A DNA stretch of 64,000 bases from CAYVMX01 sp964452725 (GTDB lineage Bacteria; Patescibacteriota; Gracilibacteria; JAHISY01): assembly GCA_964452725.1 (NCBI GenBank), contig CAYVMX010000003.1, positions 10,353 through 74,352 on the forward strand, written 5' to 3'. Shown here in pieces: positions 22,943 to 31,231 of this stretch (the stretch's first letter is position 1; every line of letters starts with the position of its first letter). The notes under the pieces are model-generated. The model saw only the letters and a program-made list of their open reading frames with translations, searched no databases and was not told the origin of the DNA. The position numbers and the translations under genes are program-made.

Positions 22943-25900
22943 TTACTCTCCGACATACTCACTCCACTCACGGATCGGTAGGTCGCCTGTACCATAGCGG
23001 TCGATACTCTCGACGATTAGCTTGGCGATCTGGAGGTTGACCACGAGCGGTATACCAAAGTCGATAGCCTTACGGCGGATCAGGTAGCCGTTGGTTAGCT
23101 CATCGGCTTGGTAGTTCTTTGGGATATTGATCACGAGGTCAAACTTGCCAGCTGGCAAAAGCTCGGCAATGTTTTGAGATTTCTTCGTCAAGGGGAAATT
23201 CACCAATGTATTAGTAACACCATTTTCTTTGAGAAACTTACTCGTACCTGGTGAGGCGAAGAGCTGATAACCCAGCTCGGTGAGACGCTTGGCAGCAGGT
23301 AGGAACTCAACTTTACTCTGGAGCGGACCAGTGCTGAGCAAGATATTTTTTCGTGGGATTCGGAAGCCGACGGCGATCTGCGCTTTCAAGAATGCTTCGT
23401 ACATATCGGTACCGAAGCAGGCGACCTCACCTGTGCTTGCCATCTCGACTCCTAGTGTCGGATCAGCACCTTTGAGTCGGCTGAAGCTAAACTGTGCGGC
23501 TTTGACCCCGACGTGGTCGATGTCGAGGGTGTGGTAGTGCTGCTTACGCCAAGCTTTTGGCTTCACATGTCCGAGCATACCCTCGATAGCGATCTCGATG
23601 AAGTTGTGACCAGTGACTTTACTCACGAAAGGAAAGCTACGGCTGGCGCGGAGGTTGAGCTCGATGACTTTGACACGATTATTTTTGGCGAGGAACTGAA
23701 TATTGAATGGACCAGTGATTTTTAATTCTTTGGCGAGCTTTTTGGCGACGGCTTTGATTCGCTTCAGTGTTTCGAGGTATGTCTTCTGTGGTGGTAGGAC
23801 GATCGTCGCGTCGCCGCTATGGACACCAGCATTTTCCACATGTTCACTCGCAGCATAGATGGTCAGCTCGCCAGCGGCAGCGACACCATCGAAGTCGAGT
23901 TCACGGGCGTTTTCTTCGAACTTGGTGATGACGACGGGTGCTTCGGTACTGACGGTCGTGGCTTTGGCGAGGTAGCTCTGTAGCTGATCTGGGTTGAATG
24001 CCACGCTCATCGCTGCGCCAGAGAGGACATAGCTCGGTCGGACCAGTACAGGGTAGCCGACACGTTCAGCGAACTGTAGTGCCTCATTGTCGTGGACAAA
24101 CTCCGCCCACTCAGGCTGGTCTACTCCGAGTCGGTCGAGCATGGTGCTAAATTTTTCGCGACTCTCGGCTTGGTCGATATCGTGTGGTGCTGTGCCAAAG
24201 ATGGGTACTTTTTCTTTGTGGAGTTTACCGACGAGATTATTCGCGATTTGTCCGCCAGTGCTAACTACGACACCTCGGGGGTTTACTATATCGGTGATGT
24301 CGAGTACGCGCTCGACACTGAGCTCATCGAAGTAGAGCTGGTCGCAAGTATCGTAGTCGGTACTGACTGTCTCGGGGTTGTAGTTGATCATGACAGTCTC
24401 ATAGCCGTGTTTTTTCAGTGTGTTTACGGCGCTCACGCAGCACCAGTCAAACTCTACGCTACTGCCGATACAGTACGCGCCACTACCCAGCACTACGGCT
24501 TTGGGTTTCCGAGTCGTGGTGATCTGGTCGGAAGTGTCACCGTGGTAGGTCAGATATAGATAGTTCGTCCGAGCGGGGAACTCGGCGGCGAAAGTGTCAA
24601 TTTTTTTTACTACTGGTAGGATTCCGCAGCGCTTCCGTTTTTTCCGCAGCGCTAGCTCATGTATGCCCGCCCGCCAGGCGAGTTGTGCGTCAGAAAAGCC
24701 GAGTTTTTTACCTGCGGCAATCTCAGTTTTCCCGATTTTTTTACCAGCTTTTTTGAGGATCTTTTGTTCAAACTCGACAATGTTTTTACATTTTTCTAGA
24801 AACCACGGATCAATGCCCGTGAGACTATGAATCTTCGCCACACTCCAGCCGTCGCGTAGTGCGCGGGCAATCGCGAAGATGCGTTCAGAGGTAGGATTTT
24901 TGATCGAGTGTTCGAGGTTCTCAAATTTGAATCCAGCGTGAGAAAAGCCGTACGCACCGATCTGGAGCATACGTAATGCTTTTTGGAGTGTCTCTTCGAA
25001 GCTGCGCCCGATCGCCATGACTTCACCGACAGACTTCATCTCGGTACCGATGTGCTCGGTTACTTTACGAAACTTTTGGAGATCCCAGCGCGGGACTTTC
25101 AACACTAGATAGTCGAGGGCTGGTTCAAAGCAGGCGGTTGTGTTGCCTGTCACAGCGTTCGTCAGCTCGTCGAGACGGTAGCCGAGTCCGAGCTTCGCTG
25201 CGACGTGCGCTAGTGGATAGCCAGTTGCCTTACTCGCGAGTGCGGAGCTTCTAGAGAGCCGGGCGTTGACTTCGATCACGCGGTAGTCGAGAGCACCAGT
25301 CTCGGGGTTTGGATTCACCGCGTACTGGATATTACACTCGCCGACGATGCCGAGGTGTCGGATTACTTTGATCCCGATTTCACGGAGTTCGTGGTACTCA
25401 CTGTTATCTAGCGTCTGGCTCGGCGCAACCACAATTGATTCACCAGTATGGATCCCGAGGGGGTCGAAGTTTTCCATATTACAAATCGTCAGACAGGTGT
25501 CGGCACAATCGCGGACGACTTCGTATTCGATTTCTTTCCAGCCACGGAGATCCTCCTCGATCAGCACTTGCGGACTCTCAGCAAAGGCGATCGCGAGGAG
25601 TTTCTTTAGTTCAGTGTCGTTGTGTGCGAAGCCACTGCCCTTGCCGCCGAGCGCGAAGGCTGCTCGTACGATGACAGGATAGCCGATCTTGTTGGCGGCT
25701 TTCACACCTGCTGTCGCAGATTTCACCGCGACAGCGCGAGCGGTACAAATATTGATCTGATTGAGTTTTTTTACAAAAAGTGCGCGGTCTTCTGTCGCTT
25801 GGATCGTCTCGACTGGTGTACCGAGGACTTTCACGCCGTATTTTTTCAACACACCTTGCTTATAGAGAGCAACTCCACAGTTCAGTGCTGTCTGACCACC

Positions 25901-26185
25901 GAAAGCGAGGAGGATACCATCGGGCTTCTCACGTTTGATCACACGCTCGACGAAGCGTGGTGTGACTGGCAGGAAATACACCTTGTCCGCGACACCTTTG
26001 CTAGTTTGATTCGTCGCGATGTTCGGGTTGATCAGGACGGTCTCGAGACCCTCTTCTTTCAGTGCCTTGATCGCCTGGCTGCCGCTATAGTCAAACTCAC
26101 CTGCCTGACCAATCATCAATGCGCCACTCCCGAGGATCAAGACTCGTTTTACTTTGGCGTGCTTTTTGACTTTGGCAGACGGCAT
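22943..26185 (-). CDS. carB: Carbamoyl-phosphate synthase large subunit
   Basis: A 1080-residue enzyme, full length, making carbamoyl phosphate for pyrimidines and arginine. Two homologous ATP-grasp halves are seen: LGSGALMIGQAGEFDYSGSQ at the start and LGSGAYCIGSSVEFDWC near residue 565, with VIEVNARLSRSSALASKATGYP and VIELNLRASRSFPFVSK. The C-terminal domain is MGS-like and allosteric. The small subunit carA is not in the window. It is divergent from the JAMM protease gene. Confidence 0.97.
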   Translation of the reverse strand: MPSAKVKKHAKVKRVLILGSGALMIGQAGEFDYSGSQAIKALKEEGLETVLINPNIATNQTSKGVADKVYFLPVTPRFVERVIKREKPDGILLAFGGQTALNCGVALYKQGVLKKYGVKVLGTPVETIQATEDRALFVKKLNQINICTARAVAVKSATAGVKAANKIGYPVIVRAAFALGGKGSGFAHNDTELKKLLAIAFAESPQVLIEEDLRGWKEIEYEVVRDCADTCLTICNMENFDPLGIHTGESIVVAPSQTLDNSEYHELREIGIKVIRHLGIVGECNIQYAVNPNPETGALDYRVIEVNARLSRSSALASKATGYPLAHVAAKLGLGYRLDELTNAVTGNTTACFEPALDYLVLKVPRWDLQKFRKVTEHIGTEMKSVGEVMAIGRSFEETLQKALRMLQIGAYGFSHAGFKFENLEHSIKNPTSERIFAIARALRDGWSVAKIHSLTGIDPWFLEKCKNIVEFEQKILKKAGKKIGKTEIAAGKKLGFSDAQLAWRAGIHELALRKKRKRCGILPVVKKIDTFAAEFPARTNYLYLTYHGDTSDQITTTRKPKAVVLGSGAYCIGSSVEFDWCCVSAVNTLKKHGYETVMINYNPETVSTDYDTCDQLYFDELSVERVLDITDIVNPRGVVVSTGGQIANNLVGKLHKEKVPIFGTAPHDIDQAESREKFSTMLDRLGVDQPEWAEFVHDNEALQFAERVGYPVLVRPSYVLSGAAMSVAFNPDQLQSYLAKATTVSTEAPVVITKFEENARELDFDGVAAAGELTIYAASEHVENAGVHSGDATIVLPPQKTYLETLKRIKAVAKKLAKELKITGPFNIQFLAKNNRVKVIELNLRASRSFPFVSKVTGHNFIEIAIEGMLGHVKPKAWRKQHYHTLDIDHVGVKAAQFSFSRLKGADPTLGVEMASTGEVACFGTDMYEAFLKAQIAVGFRIPRKNILLSTGPLQSKVEFLPAAKRLTELGYQLFASPGTSKFLKENGVTNTLVNFPLTKKSQNIAELLPAGKFDLVINIPKNYQADELTNGYLIRRKAIDFGIPLVVNLQIAKLIVESIDRYGTGDLPIREWSEYVGE

Positions 26186-26194
26186 TTCCGAGGG

Positions 26195-26200
26195 AGTCTA
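26195..26200 (-). promoter_or_regulatory. -10 box of carB
   Basis: On the minus strand TAGACT ends 9 bases before the carB ATG. It mirrors the -10 of the JAMM gene on the other strand, giving back-to-back short-leader promoters in 39 bp. Confidence 0.45.
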
Positions 26201-26208
26201 ACCGATTT

Positions 26209-26217
26209 TGTTAGACT
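26209..26217 (+). promoter_or_regulatory. Extended -10 of the JAMM protease gene (leaderless)
   Basis: TGTTAGACT ends 7 bases before the GTG at 26225, which supports that start. Confidence 0.5.
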
Positions 26218-26224
26218 TTCCAAA

Positions 26225-26626
26225 GTGATTAGCTTAACCCAAGTCGTCTACGACTCTATCGTCGCTCATGCGCGCCGTGAAGCGCCACGAGAAGCGTGCG
26301 GTTTGCTCAGTGGAGTAGACGCCATTACAGAAATTCAAGAGCTCCAGAATGTCGAGCAAGAGTCACCCGAAACACGCTATGTGCTCGATCCAACAGAGCA
26401 GTTCACAGCTTTTCGGCGGCTCCAAGACTCAAACCAAAAACTACTCGGGATCTATCACAGTCACCCCGCTAGTCCAGCATATCCGAGTGCGACAGATATT
26501 CGGCTCGCTTTTTATCCTGAGGCGGTCTATTTCATCTGCTCGTTGGCGGAGGCTGAGCCAGTGTTGCGAGCTTTTCGTATAGTCGAGGGTGAGATCAGCG
26601 AAGTAGAAATTGAGATTCAATTATAG
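26225..26626 (+). CDS. JAMM/Mov34 (M67) metalloprotease
   Basis: A 133-residue single-domain protein with the JAMM zinc motif: Glu in APREACGLLSG, then HSHPASPAYPSATD (HxHP...S...D). Bacterial relatives release sulfur-carrier or ubiquitin-like proteins or act in cysteine synthesis; no such partner is nearby. GTG at 26225 is chosen because upstream sequence only runs antisense to carB and a -10 box sits just ahead. Confidence 0.85.
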   Translation: MISLTQVVYDSIVAHARREAPREACGLLSGVDAITEIQELQNVEQESPETRYVLDPTEQFTAFRRLQDSNQKLLGIYHSHPASPAYPSATDIRLAFYPEAVYFICSLAEAEPVLRAFRIVEGEISEVEIEIQL

Positions 26627-26650
26627 GTAGCAGATGGAGTTTTAACATTA

Positions 26651-26680
26651 GGAGATCCTGAATCAAGTTCAGGATGACAT
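26651..26680. repeat. Dispersed palindromic repeat (intergenic copy)
   Basis: GATCCTGAA-tcaag-TTCAGGATG, a short palindrome belonging to a type of repeat seen in many genomes. Related sequences lie within the pepP and ATP-grasp genes of this window. Confidence 0.65.
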
Positions 26681-26692
26681 AGGTCAGCTGCC

Positions 26693-26701
26693 TGTTAGAA
26701 T
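26693..26701 (+). promoter_or_regulatory. Extended -10 promoter of the siroheme operon (leaderless)
   Basis: TGTTAGAAT ends 6 bases before the GTG at 26708. Confidence 0.55.
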
Positions 26702-26707
26702 AAGCTG

Positions 26708-27256
26708 GTGAACTATCCAGTCTGTCTCGATCTCGCTGGCAAATCAGTACTGGTCGTCGGTGGCGGTACGGTCGCGGCGCGTAAAGTCCGCGCGTTACAA
26801 AAAGCCAAAGCTAAAGTGAGTGTCGTTGCACCAGAGTTTATAGCGACGTTCAAACAACTAAAATGCCAGCAGAGTCAGCGTAACTTCCAAGTAGGTGATT
26901 TGAAAAATATCTGGCTGGTCATAGCAGCGACAGATGATAAAGAGCTGAACAGCAGGATCGCCAAGCTCGCGAATACCAAGCGAATTTTTGTAAATGTTGT
27001 GGACTGTCCAGTACTTTGTACTTTCACGCTGCCAGCCGTGGCACGTTCGGGACATTTGACCATAGCGATCTCGACAGGTGGTCAGTCTCCCCTACTCGCT
27101 GCGCGACTCAAAAAGCTAATCCAGCCAAATTTAAAAGAGTTCAGCTCTCTCACGCGTGAGCTGGGTAAGCTCCGAACCAAAGTCCAATCCAAGCTGGCAA
27201 CACCAACTAAGCGCAAGCAGTTTTGGCAACAGATTTTAAAAAAGCTCGATGATTGA
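26708..27256 (+). CDS. Precorrin-2 dehydrogenase (CysG N-terminal/Met8 type)
   Basis: A 182-residue protein, likely oxidising precorrin-2 to sirohydrochlorin with NAD. YPVCLDLAGKSVLVVGGGTVAARKVRAL is the characteristic Rossmann start. NVVDCPVLCTFTLPAVARSGHLTIAISTGGQSPLLAARLK carries the family's central motif. It is short, with a reduced C-terminal dimerisation region, and has no methyltransferase domain, which is encoded separately downstream. It overlaps hemC by 8 bp. Confidence 0.9.
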   Translation: MNYPVCLDLAGKSVLVVGGGTVAARKVRALQKAKAKVSVVAPEFIATFKQLKCQQSQRNFQVGDLKNIWLVIAATDDKELNSRIAKLANTKRIFVNVVDCPVLCTFTLPAVARSGHLTIAISTGGQSPLLAARLKKLIQPNLKEFSSLTRELGKLRTKVQSKLATPTKRKQFWQQILKKLDD

Positions 27257-28124
27257 GATCCGCGTCGGCTGTCGAAGGAGTCAACTCGCCCAAGCGCAGA
27301 CTGATTTGGCGATTCAGTCATTCCAAAAGTATTTTCCTAGACTTCAATTCACCAAAAAGCTAATCGAAACAGCTGGTGATCGTGATCAGAGTGCGCTGCC
27401 GACCGGTGTCGGTGTCTTCGTCAAAGCACTGGAAGACGAATTATTAAACAGCAAGATAGACATCGCACTCCACTCAGCAAAAGATCTACCGACTGCTCTG
27501 CCAGCAGGATTACAAATCGTCGCAGTAGGACAACGTGCCGACTGGCGAGACTGTGTCATCTCGCGCACAGGAGAGCCACTGAGTGAGCTTCGAAGTGCCA
27601 AAGTGGGGACGAGTGCCCCACGGAGGATCGCGCAGCTTAGAAGCGCTTATAATCGGTTAGAAATAGTGCCGATGCGAGGTAATGTCGATACTCGCCTCCA
27701 AAAGTTACATCACGGTGAGTATGACGCGGTTGTGCTGGCAACAGCAGGACTACAGCGACTCGGACTATCAGGGCAGATCACTGAATATCTGGACTGTCTA
27801 CCAGCGGGCGGACAGGGTGTGCTCACTGCCGAGTATCGAGTGGACAATAAATTTGTTCAAACAATCGTCGAATCGACAACTTTAAATACTGTACAGGAAG
27901 CACTGCTAGCAGAACGAGAGTTTCTACGAACTATTCAGGCTGGCTGCCAAACACCTGTGGGAGTACTCGCTATGGCTGAAAATGATTCAGTCACACTCAA
28001 AGCCGAGCTTTTTACACTCGACGGGTCAAACGTCTATCGTGCCGAACGGACAGGCAGAGCTGGGCTTGCCGTCGCACGAGAATTAGCCGAAGATTTCCTT
28101 ACACATGCCAAAGAAATTATTTAA
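27249..28124 (+). CDS. hemC: Porphobilinogen deaminase (hydroxymethylbilane synthase)
   Basis: A 291-residue enzyme that polymerises four porphobilinogens. Catalytic Asp in HSAKDLPT, PMRGNVDTRL, LPAGGQGVL and the cofactor-attachment Cys in AGCQTPVG (about residue 236) are all present. It overlaps both neighbours (8 and 20 bp), so the operon precorrin-2 dehydrogenase-hemC-SUMT looks tightly coupled. Confidence 0.95.
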   Translation: MIEIRVGCRRSQLAQAQTDLAIQSFQKYFPRLQFTKKLIETAGDRDQSALPTGVGVFVKALEDELLNSKIDIALHSAKDLPTALPAGLQIVAVGQRADWRDCVISRTGEPLSELRSAKVGTSAPRRIAQLRSAYNRLEIVPMRGNVDTRLQKLHHGEYDAVVLATAGLQRLGLSGQITEYLDCLPAGGQGVLTAEYRVDNKFVQTIVESTTLNTVQEALLAEREFLRTIQAGCQTPVGVLAMAENDSVTLKAELFTLDGSNVYRAERTGRAGLAVARELAEDFLTHAKEII

Positions 28125-28884
28125 ATCACTTTCCCTCGATCCACCTCTTGTTGAAAGGGGGAAGACAGGCGTGGTTACGCTCGTCGGTGCTGGTCCAGGC
28201 GATCCAGATCTGATCACCGTAGCAGGACTGCGAGCCTTGCGAAAGGCTGAGATCGTATTTTACGATGCCTTGGTCGATAAGGAGTTATTAAAAACCTGCT
28301 CAGCCAAGTGTCAAAAGGTCTGTGTAGGCAAGCGAGCAGGCAGACACAGCTATACGCAGACTCAGATCAATACCAAACTACTTGATTCATCCAAGCAATA
28401 TCAGCGCATCGTCCGCCTCAAAGGCGGTGATCCTTTCCTCTTTGGGCGAGGTTGTGAAGAGGTCGAGTATTTAAATCAGCATGGCGTTCAAACTTGCGTC
28501 ATACCGGGCGTTACTTCGGCGCTGGCTGTGCCAGCTGCGGCTGGTATTCCTGTTACCGATCGACGAGTTACTTCCGACCTTGCGATCATTACAGGTACTG
28601 AGACAAGTATTCGCAGCCGCCTCAACTATCGAGCCTACGCCCAGATCGGCACGCTGGTTTTCCTTATGGGTTACAAAAACCTATCCATGCTTAGCAAAAA
28701 GCTCATTCAGGCTGGCAAAGCCAAGACAACTCCTGTCGCGGTGATTTCACAGGGTACATTGCCAGAGCAGCAGGTCGTGGTGGGTGATCTAGCTAGTATC
28801 AGCGCCAAGGTTGCTACCGCGCAGCTCAAAGCACCAGTCGTGATCGTAGTAGGTAAAGTGATTAAACTGGCGCGGCACACTTGA
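28105..28884 (+). CDS. cobA: Uroporphyrinogen-III C-methyltransferase (SUMT)
   Basis: A 259-residue enzyme that methylates uroporphyrinogen III at C2 and C7 to precorrin-2. Motifs: VTLVGAGPGDPDLIT, VRLKGGDPFLFGRG, PGVTSALAVPAAAGIPVTDR and LVFLMGYKNL. The first 24 or so residues (LSLDPPLVERGKTG) are extra and encoded by a palindromic-repeat-like sequence (see findings). With hemC, hemD and the dehydrogenase this supplies siroheme precursors. Confidence 0.94.
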   Translation: MPKKLFKSLSLDPPLVERGKTGVVTLVGAGPGDPDLITVAGLRALRKAEIVFYDALVDKELLKTCSAKCQKVCVGKRAGRHSYTQTQINTKLLDSSKQYQRIVRLKGGDPFLFGRGCEEVEYLNQHGVQTCVIPGVTSALAVPAAAGIPVTDRRVTSDLAIITGTETSIRSRLNYRAYAQIGTLVFLMGYKNLSMLSKKLIQAGKAKTTPVAVISQGTLPEQQVVVGDLASISAKVATAQLKAPVVIVVGKVIKLARHT

Positions 28885-28900
28885 TTTTTGGGCTTATTTC

Positions 28901-28909
28901 TGGTAGAAT
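28901..28909 (+). promoter_or_regulatory. Extended -10 promoter before the envelope operon
   Basis: TGGTAGAAT, 32 bases before the TTG start at 28942. Confidence 0.45.
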
Positions 28910-28941
28910 AAGAAGATTTAAAAATAAAAACAAACTACAAA

Positions 28942-29454
28942 TTGGCATCAAAACAAAATCAGCTCGTCATCAAAAAAAATCCTGAACCGTCACAGGTTTT
29001 GCATGTGTTTCAATCGCCTGAGTTTCTTCAGTATGAGCGTGATACTACTTGGTATGCTGGAGCTGGTGTTTTTACAGTTTTGCTTGTGGCGATAGGTATC
29101 GTTACTCACGCACTTTCGCTAGTGGTGGCGTTTTTACTCGCAATCGCGGTGTATTTCCTCATCCACCAGCATCCACCACGCATGATCGATGTTCGGATCA
29201 CACCAGACGGTATTTATCACGGTGAGGAGTTTTTTGCCTTTGGCGAGATCAAACACTTTTGGTTCATCCATGAGCCGCCCTATGTCGCCGATCTCAAGAT
29301 ACGCCTCAAGAGAGCCTGGCAGCCGATTCGTACTATTCATATCTACGGGCAGGATCTCGCCCAGCTACGAGCAGTCTTCGAGCCATATGTCACTGAGCTA
29401 CCCGATCAAAAAGAATCCTTCCCCGATCTCCTAATCCGTGCAATGCGCCTCTAG
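28942..29454 (+). CDS. Two-helix membrane protein with C-terminal PH-like domain
   Basis: A 170-residue protein using a TTG start (no ATG or GTG fits). Two adjacent membrane helices lie at about 40-83, followed by a soluble domain (about 90-165; MIDVRITPDGIYHGEEFFAFGEIKHFWFIHEP) with the strand pattern of bacterial PH-like domains. Function unknown. It is 3 bp ahead of the next gene and probably the first gene of a three-gene operon. Confidence 0.65.
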   Translation: MASKQNQLVIKKNPEPSQVLHVFQSPEFLQYERDTTWYAGAGVFTVLLVAIGIVTHALSLVVAFLLAIAVYFLIHQHPPRMIDVRITPDGIYHGEEFFAFGEIKHFWFIHEPPYVADLKIRLKRAWQPIRTIHIYGQDLAQLRAVFEPYVTELPDQKESFPDLLIRAMRL

Positions 29455-29457
29455 ACT

Positions 29458-31230
29458 ATGGGACTCTCTGCTGCTACCAGTCCGTCACCTCAGTCTCAGT
29501 ATTTCGACGATCTGTCGATTGATACTGATGGCAATTCAGATAATGGTCCTGAGACCAATCTACAAAAGCAACTGAATAATTTAAAAAACAATCCACAAGC
29601 GCAAGTTTTAGTGGAAAAACTCTTGCAATACGAACAACAAATCGCAAATAACACCAGCGGTGAACTAAAAACACTAGCAGCAGAGCTGGCACTTTCATTT
29701 GATGCCAATGCCAGACCTAATGAACGAGCGAGTATAGATATCTTGCGTGACTTGGTAGATCGAGTCCCAGAGAGCCTGACGACCGAGTATTTCACCGAAA
29801 ATTCAGAGTTACTCGTCGGCGATTTCAGTATTTTGTTTGATCGCTATCTAAATCCGACTGTCGCAGATGGCTATCAGCAGCTCTTCGCGAGCTTTCGAGC
29901 AGCACAGCTAAGCCAAATCACGACCGAACTAAAAAACAAAATCCAAACTCAGGTCCAAGCTGGTGATAAGTTGGACGCAGGATTTACCCAGCAGCTAACT
30001 GCTGACGTCGACTACCTACGCCAGACCAAAGCAGTAGAATTAAAATTACTGGCCAGTAAGGACGGCTCAGCCGAGACTATCAGCCTCGCAGAGCTGAGGG
30101 AGGCAGGGATAGAAAACCACTCTTCATTTAGTCAAACGTATTTCGAGCTAATGATGCCAGCTGAGTACCCGACACTAGCTGAGCGCAAAGCAAAATTAAC
30201 AACCTACCTCGAAAATATCGCCGAGCGACCCGCTACGGCACACACTAGCGCGAGCCGCGAGCTACTCTATGTCGCTATGCAGCTAGTCGGTGATGGACGT
30301 CTGACCGAGCGTGAGATGGCACCAGCAGGTGCGACACCAGAGGAGAACCAAATCAGTGCCAAGCTGCGTGCGATTGACTCGCACAAAGTATTCAACGAGA
30401 CATACGAAGCGGTACTAAAGGGGTTCAGCTCAGACAGTCCAGAGTACAAAAACCTCCAAGCAGCCTTCGAACAGTCAAGTGACAAAAAGACCAGTAGTGT
30501 GAGCGACTTACTCGCGCTCAAGAGACCAAACAAGCATGAAAGAAAAGAGATCCTAAAGTCGGCAAAAACCGAGGCAGAGCGTACAGAGTTGGACGCACTT
30601 ATCAGCGATGGTATCCCGACCAAACTCCTCGCTGCACTCGACCTAGCTCACCGGATCGAGCTAGATCAGCAGGCTGGCTCACTCGATACATCGGGCACAT
30701 CACTGGGCAAGCACGCCAATATCAGCAATACGCTCCTCTACCTAGGAGTGAGCAATATCGTTGCGGCTAGTTTGATCATTACGATTATCCAAAATCTCGG
30801 CGATCCACTCAGTCTATTTACCAATTCGGTCTTCCTCGCCGATGTCGGTATCCTCGGTGCGACAGCACATCACTGGGGCATGCTAGAGCTGGGACCCAAG
30901 GCTGGTAAAAAAGAGTTCAAAACTAAAATAGTCAAATTAGAACAAAATAAAGACCAGACAGTCGCACCACAGGTCAAACAATGGCTCACTGCAATCGACC
31001 CAGTTCAATTCAAGCAAAACTCAGAGCTAGAGCGGTATATCGACGAGCAGGCTCGCGATGGTGTGTATACAGTCGAGGCTGCCGAGCTAAAGTCTTTCTT
31101 GCCCAAAGGTGCTGACATACCTGTGCTCAACTCTGAGCCCGCCAAACGTCAGCTTTTTCGATTACTCAATCATGCTACACAGTATCACCTAGTGCCGACA
31201 CGCCAGCTCCTCAAGCTTTCCAAAAAATAA
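29458..31230 (+). CDS. Large coiled-coil protein with C-terminal membrane segments
   Basis: A 590-residue protein, not recognised. It is mostly polar and helical with long Ala/Glu/Gln/Leu-rich stretches (about 20-400), then two hydrophobic segments (about 420-470; SNTLLYLGVSNIVAASLIITII, FLADVGILGATAHHWG) and a charged C-terminal domain. No signal peptide. It stops 1 bp before the VirB6-like gene, so it may be a partner in the same envelope complex. Confidence 0.6.
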   Translation: MGLSAATSPSPQSQYFDDLSIDTDGNSDNGPETNLQKQLNNLKNNPQAQVLVEKLLQYEQQIANNTSGELKTLAAELALSFDANARPNERASIDILRDLVDRVPESLTTEYFTENSELLVGDFSILFDRYLNPTVADGYQQLFASFRAAQLSQITTELKNKIQTQVQAGDKLDAGFTQQLTADVDYLRQTKAVELKLLASKDGSAETISLAELREAGIENHSSFSQTYFELMMPAEYPTLAERKAKLTTYLENIAERPATAHTSASRELLYVAMQLVGDGRLTEREMAPAGATPEENQISAKLRAIDSHKVFNETYEAVLKGFSSDSPEYKNLQAAFEQSSDKKTSSVSDLLALKRPNKHERKEILKSAKTEAERTELDALISDGIPTKLLAALDLAHRIELDQQAGSLDTSGTSLGKHANISNTLLYLGVSNIVAASLIITIIQNLGDPLSLFTNSVFLADVGILGATAHHWGMLELGPKAGKKEFKTKIVKLEQNKDQTVAPQVKQWLTAIDPVQFKQNSELERYIDEQARDGVYTVEAAELKSFLPKGADIPVLNSEPAKRQLFRLLNHATQYHLVPTRQLLKLSKK

Positions 31231-31231
31231 G

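Noticed and set aside
25622..26224. 334-codon reading of the JAMM gene
   Set aside because: The first 200 codons are antisense to carB and have no homology; a GTG with a -10 box at 26225 gives a normal single-domain protein.
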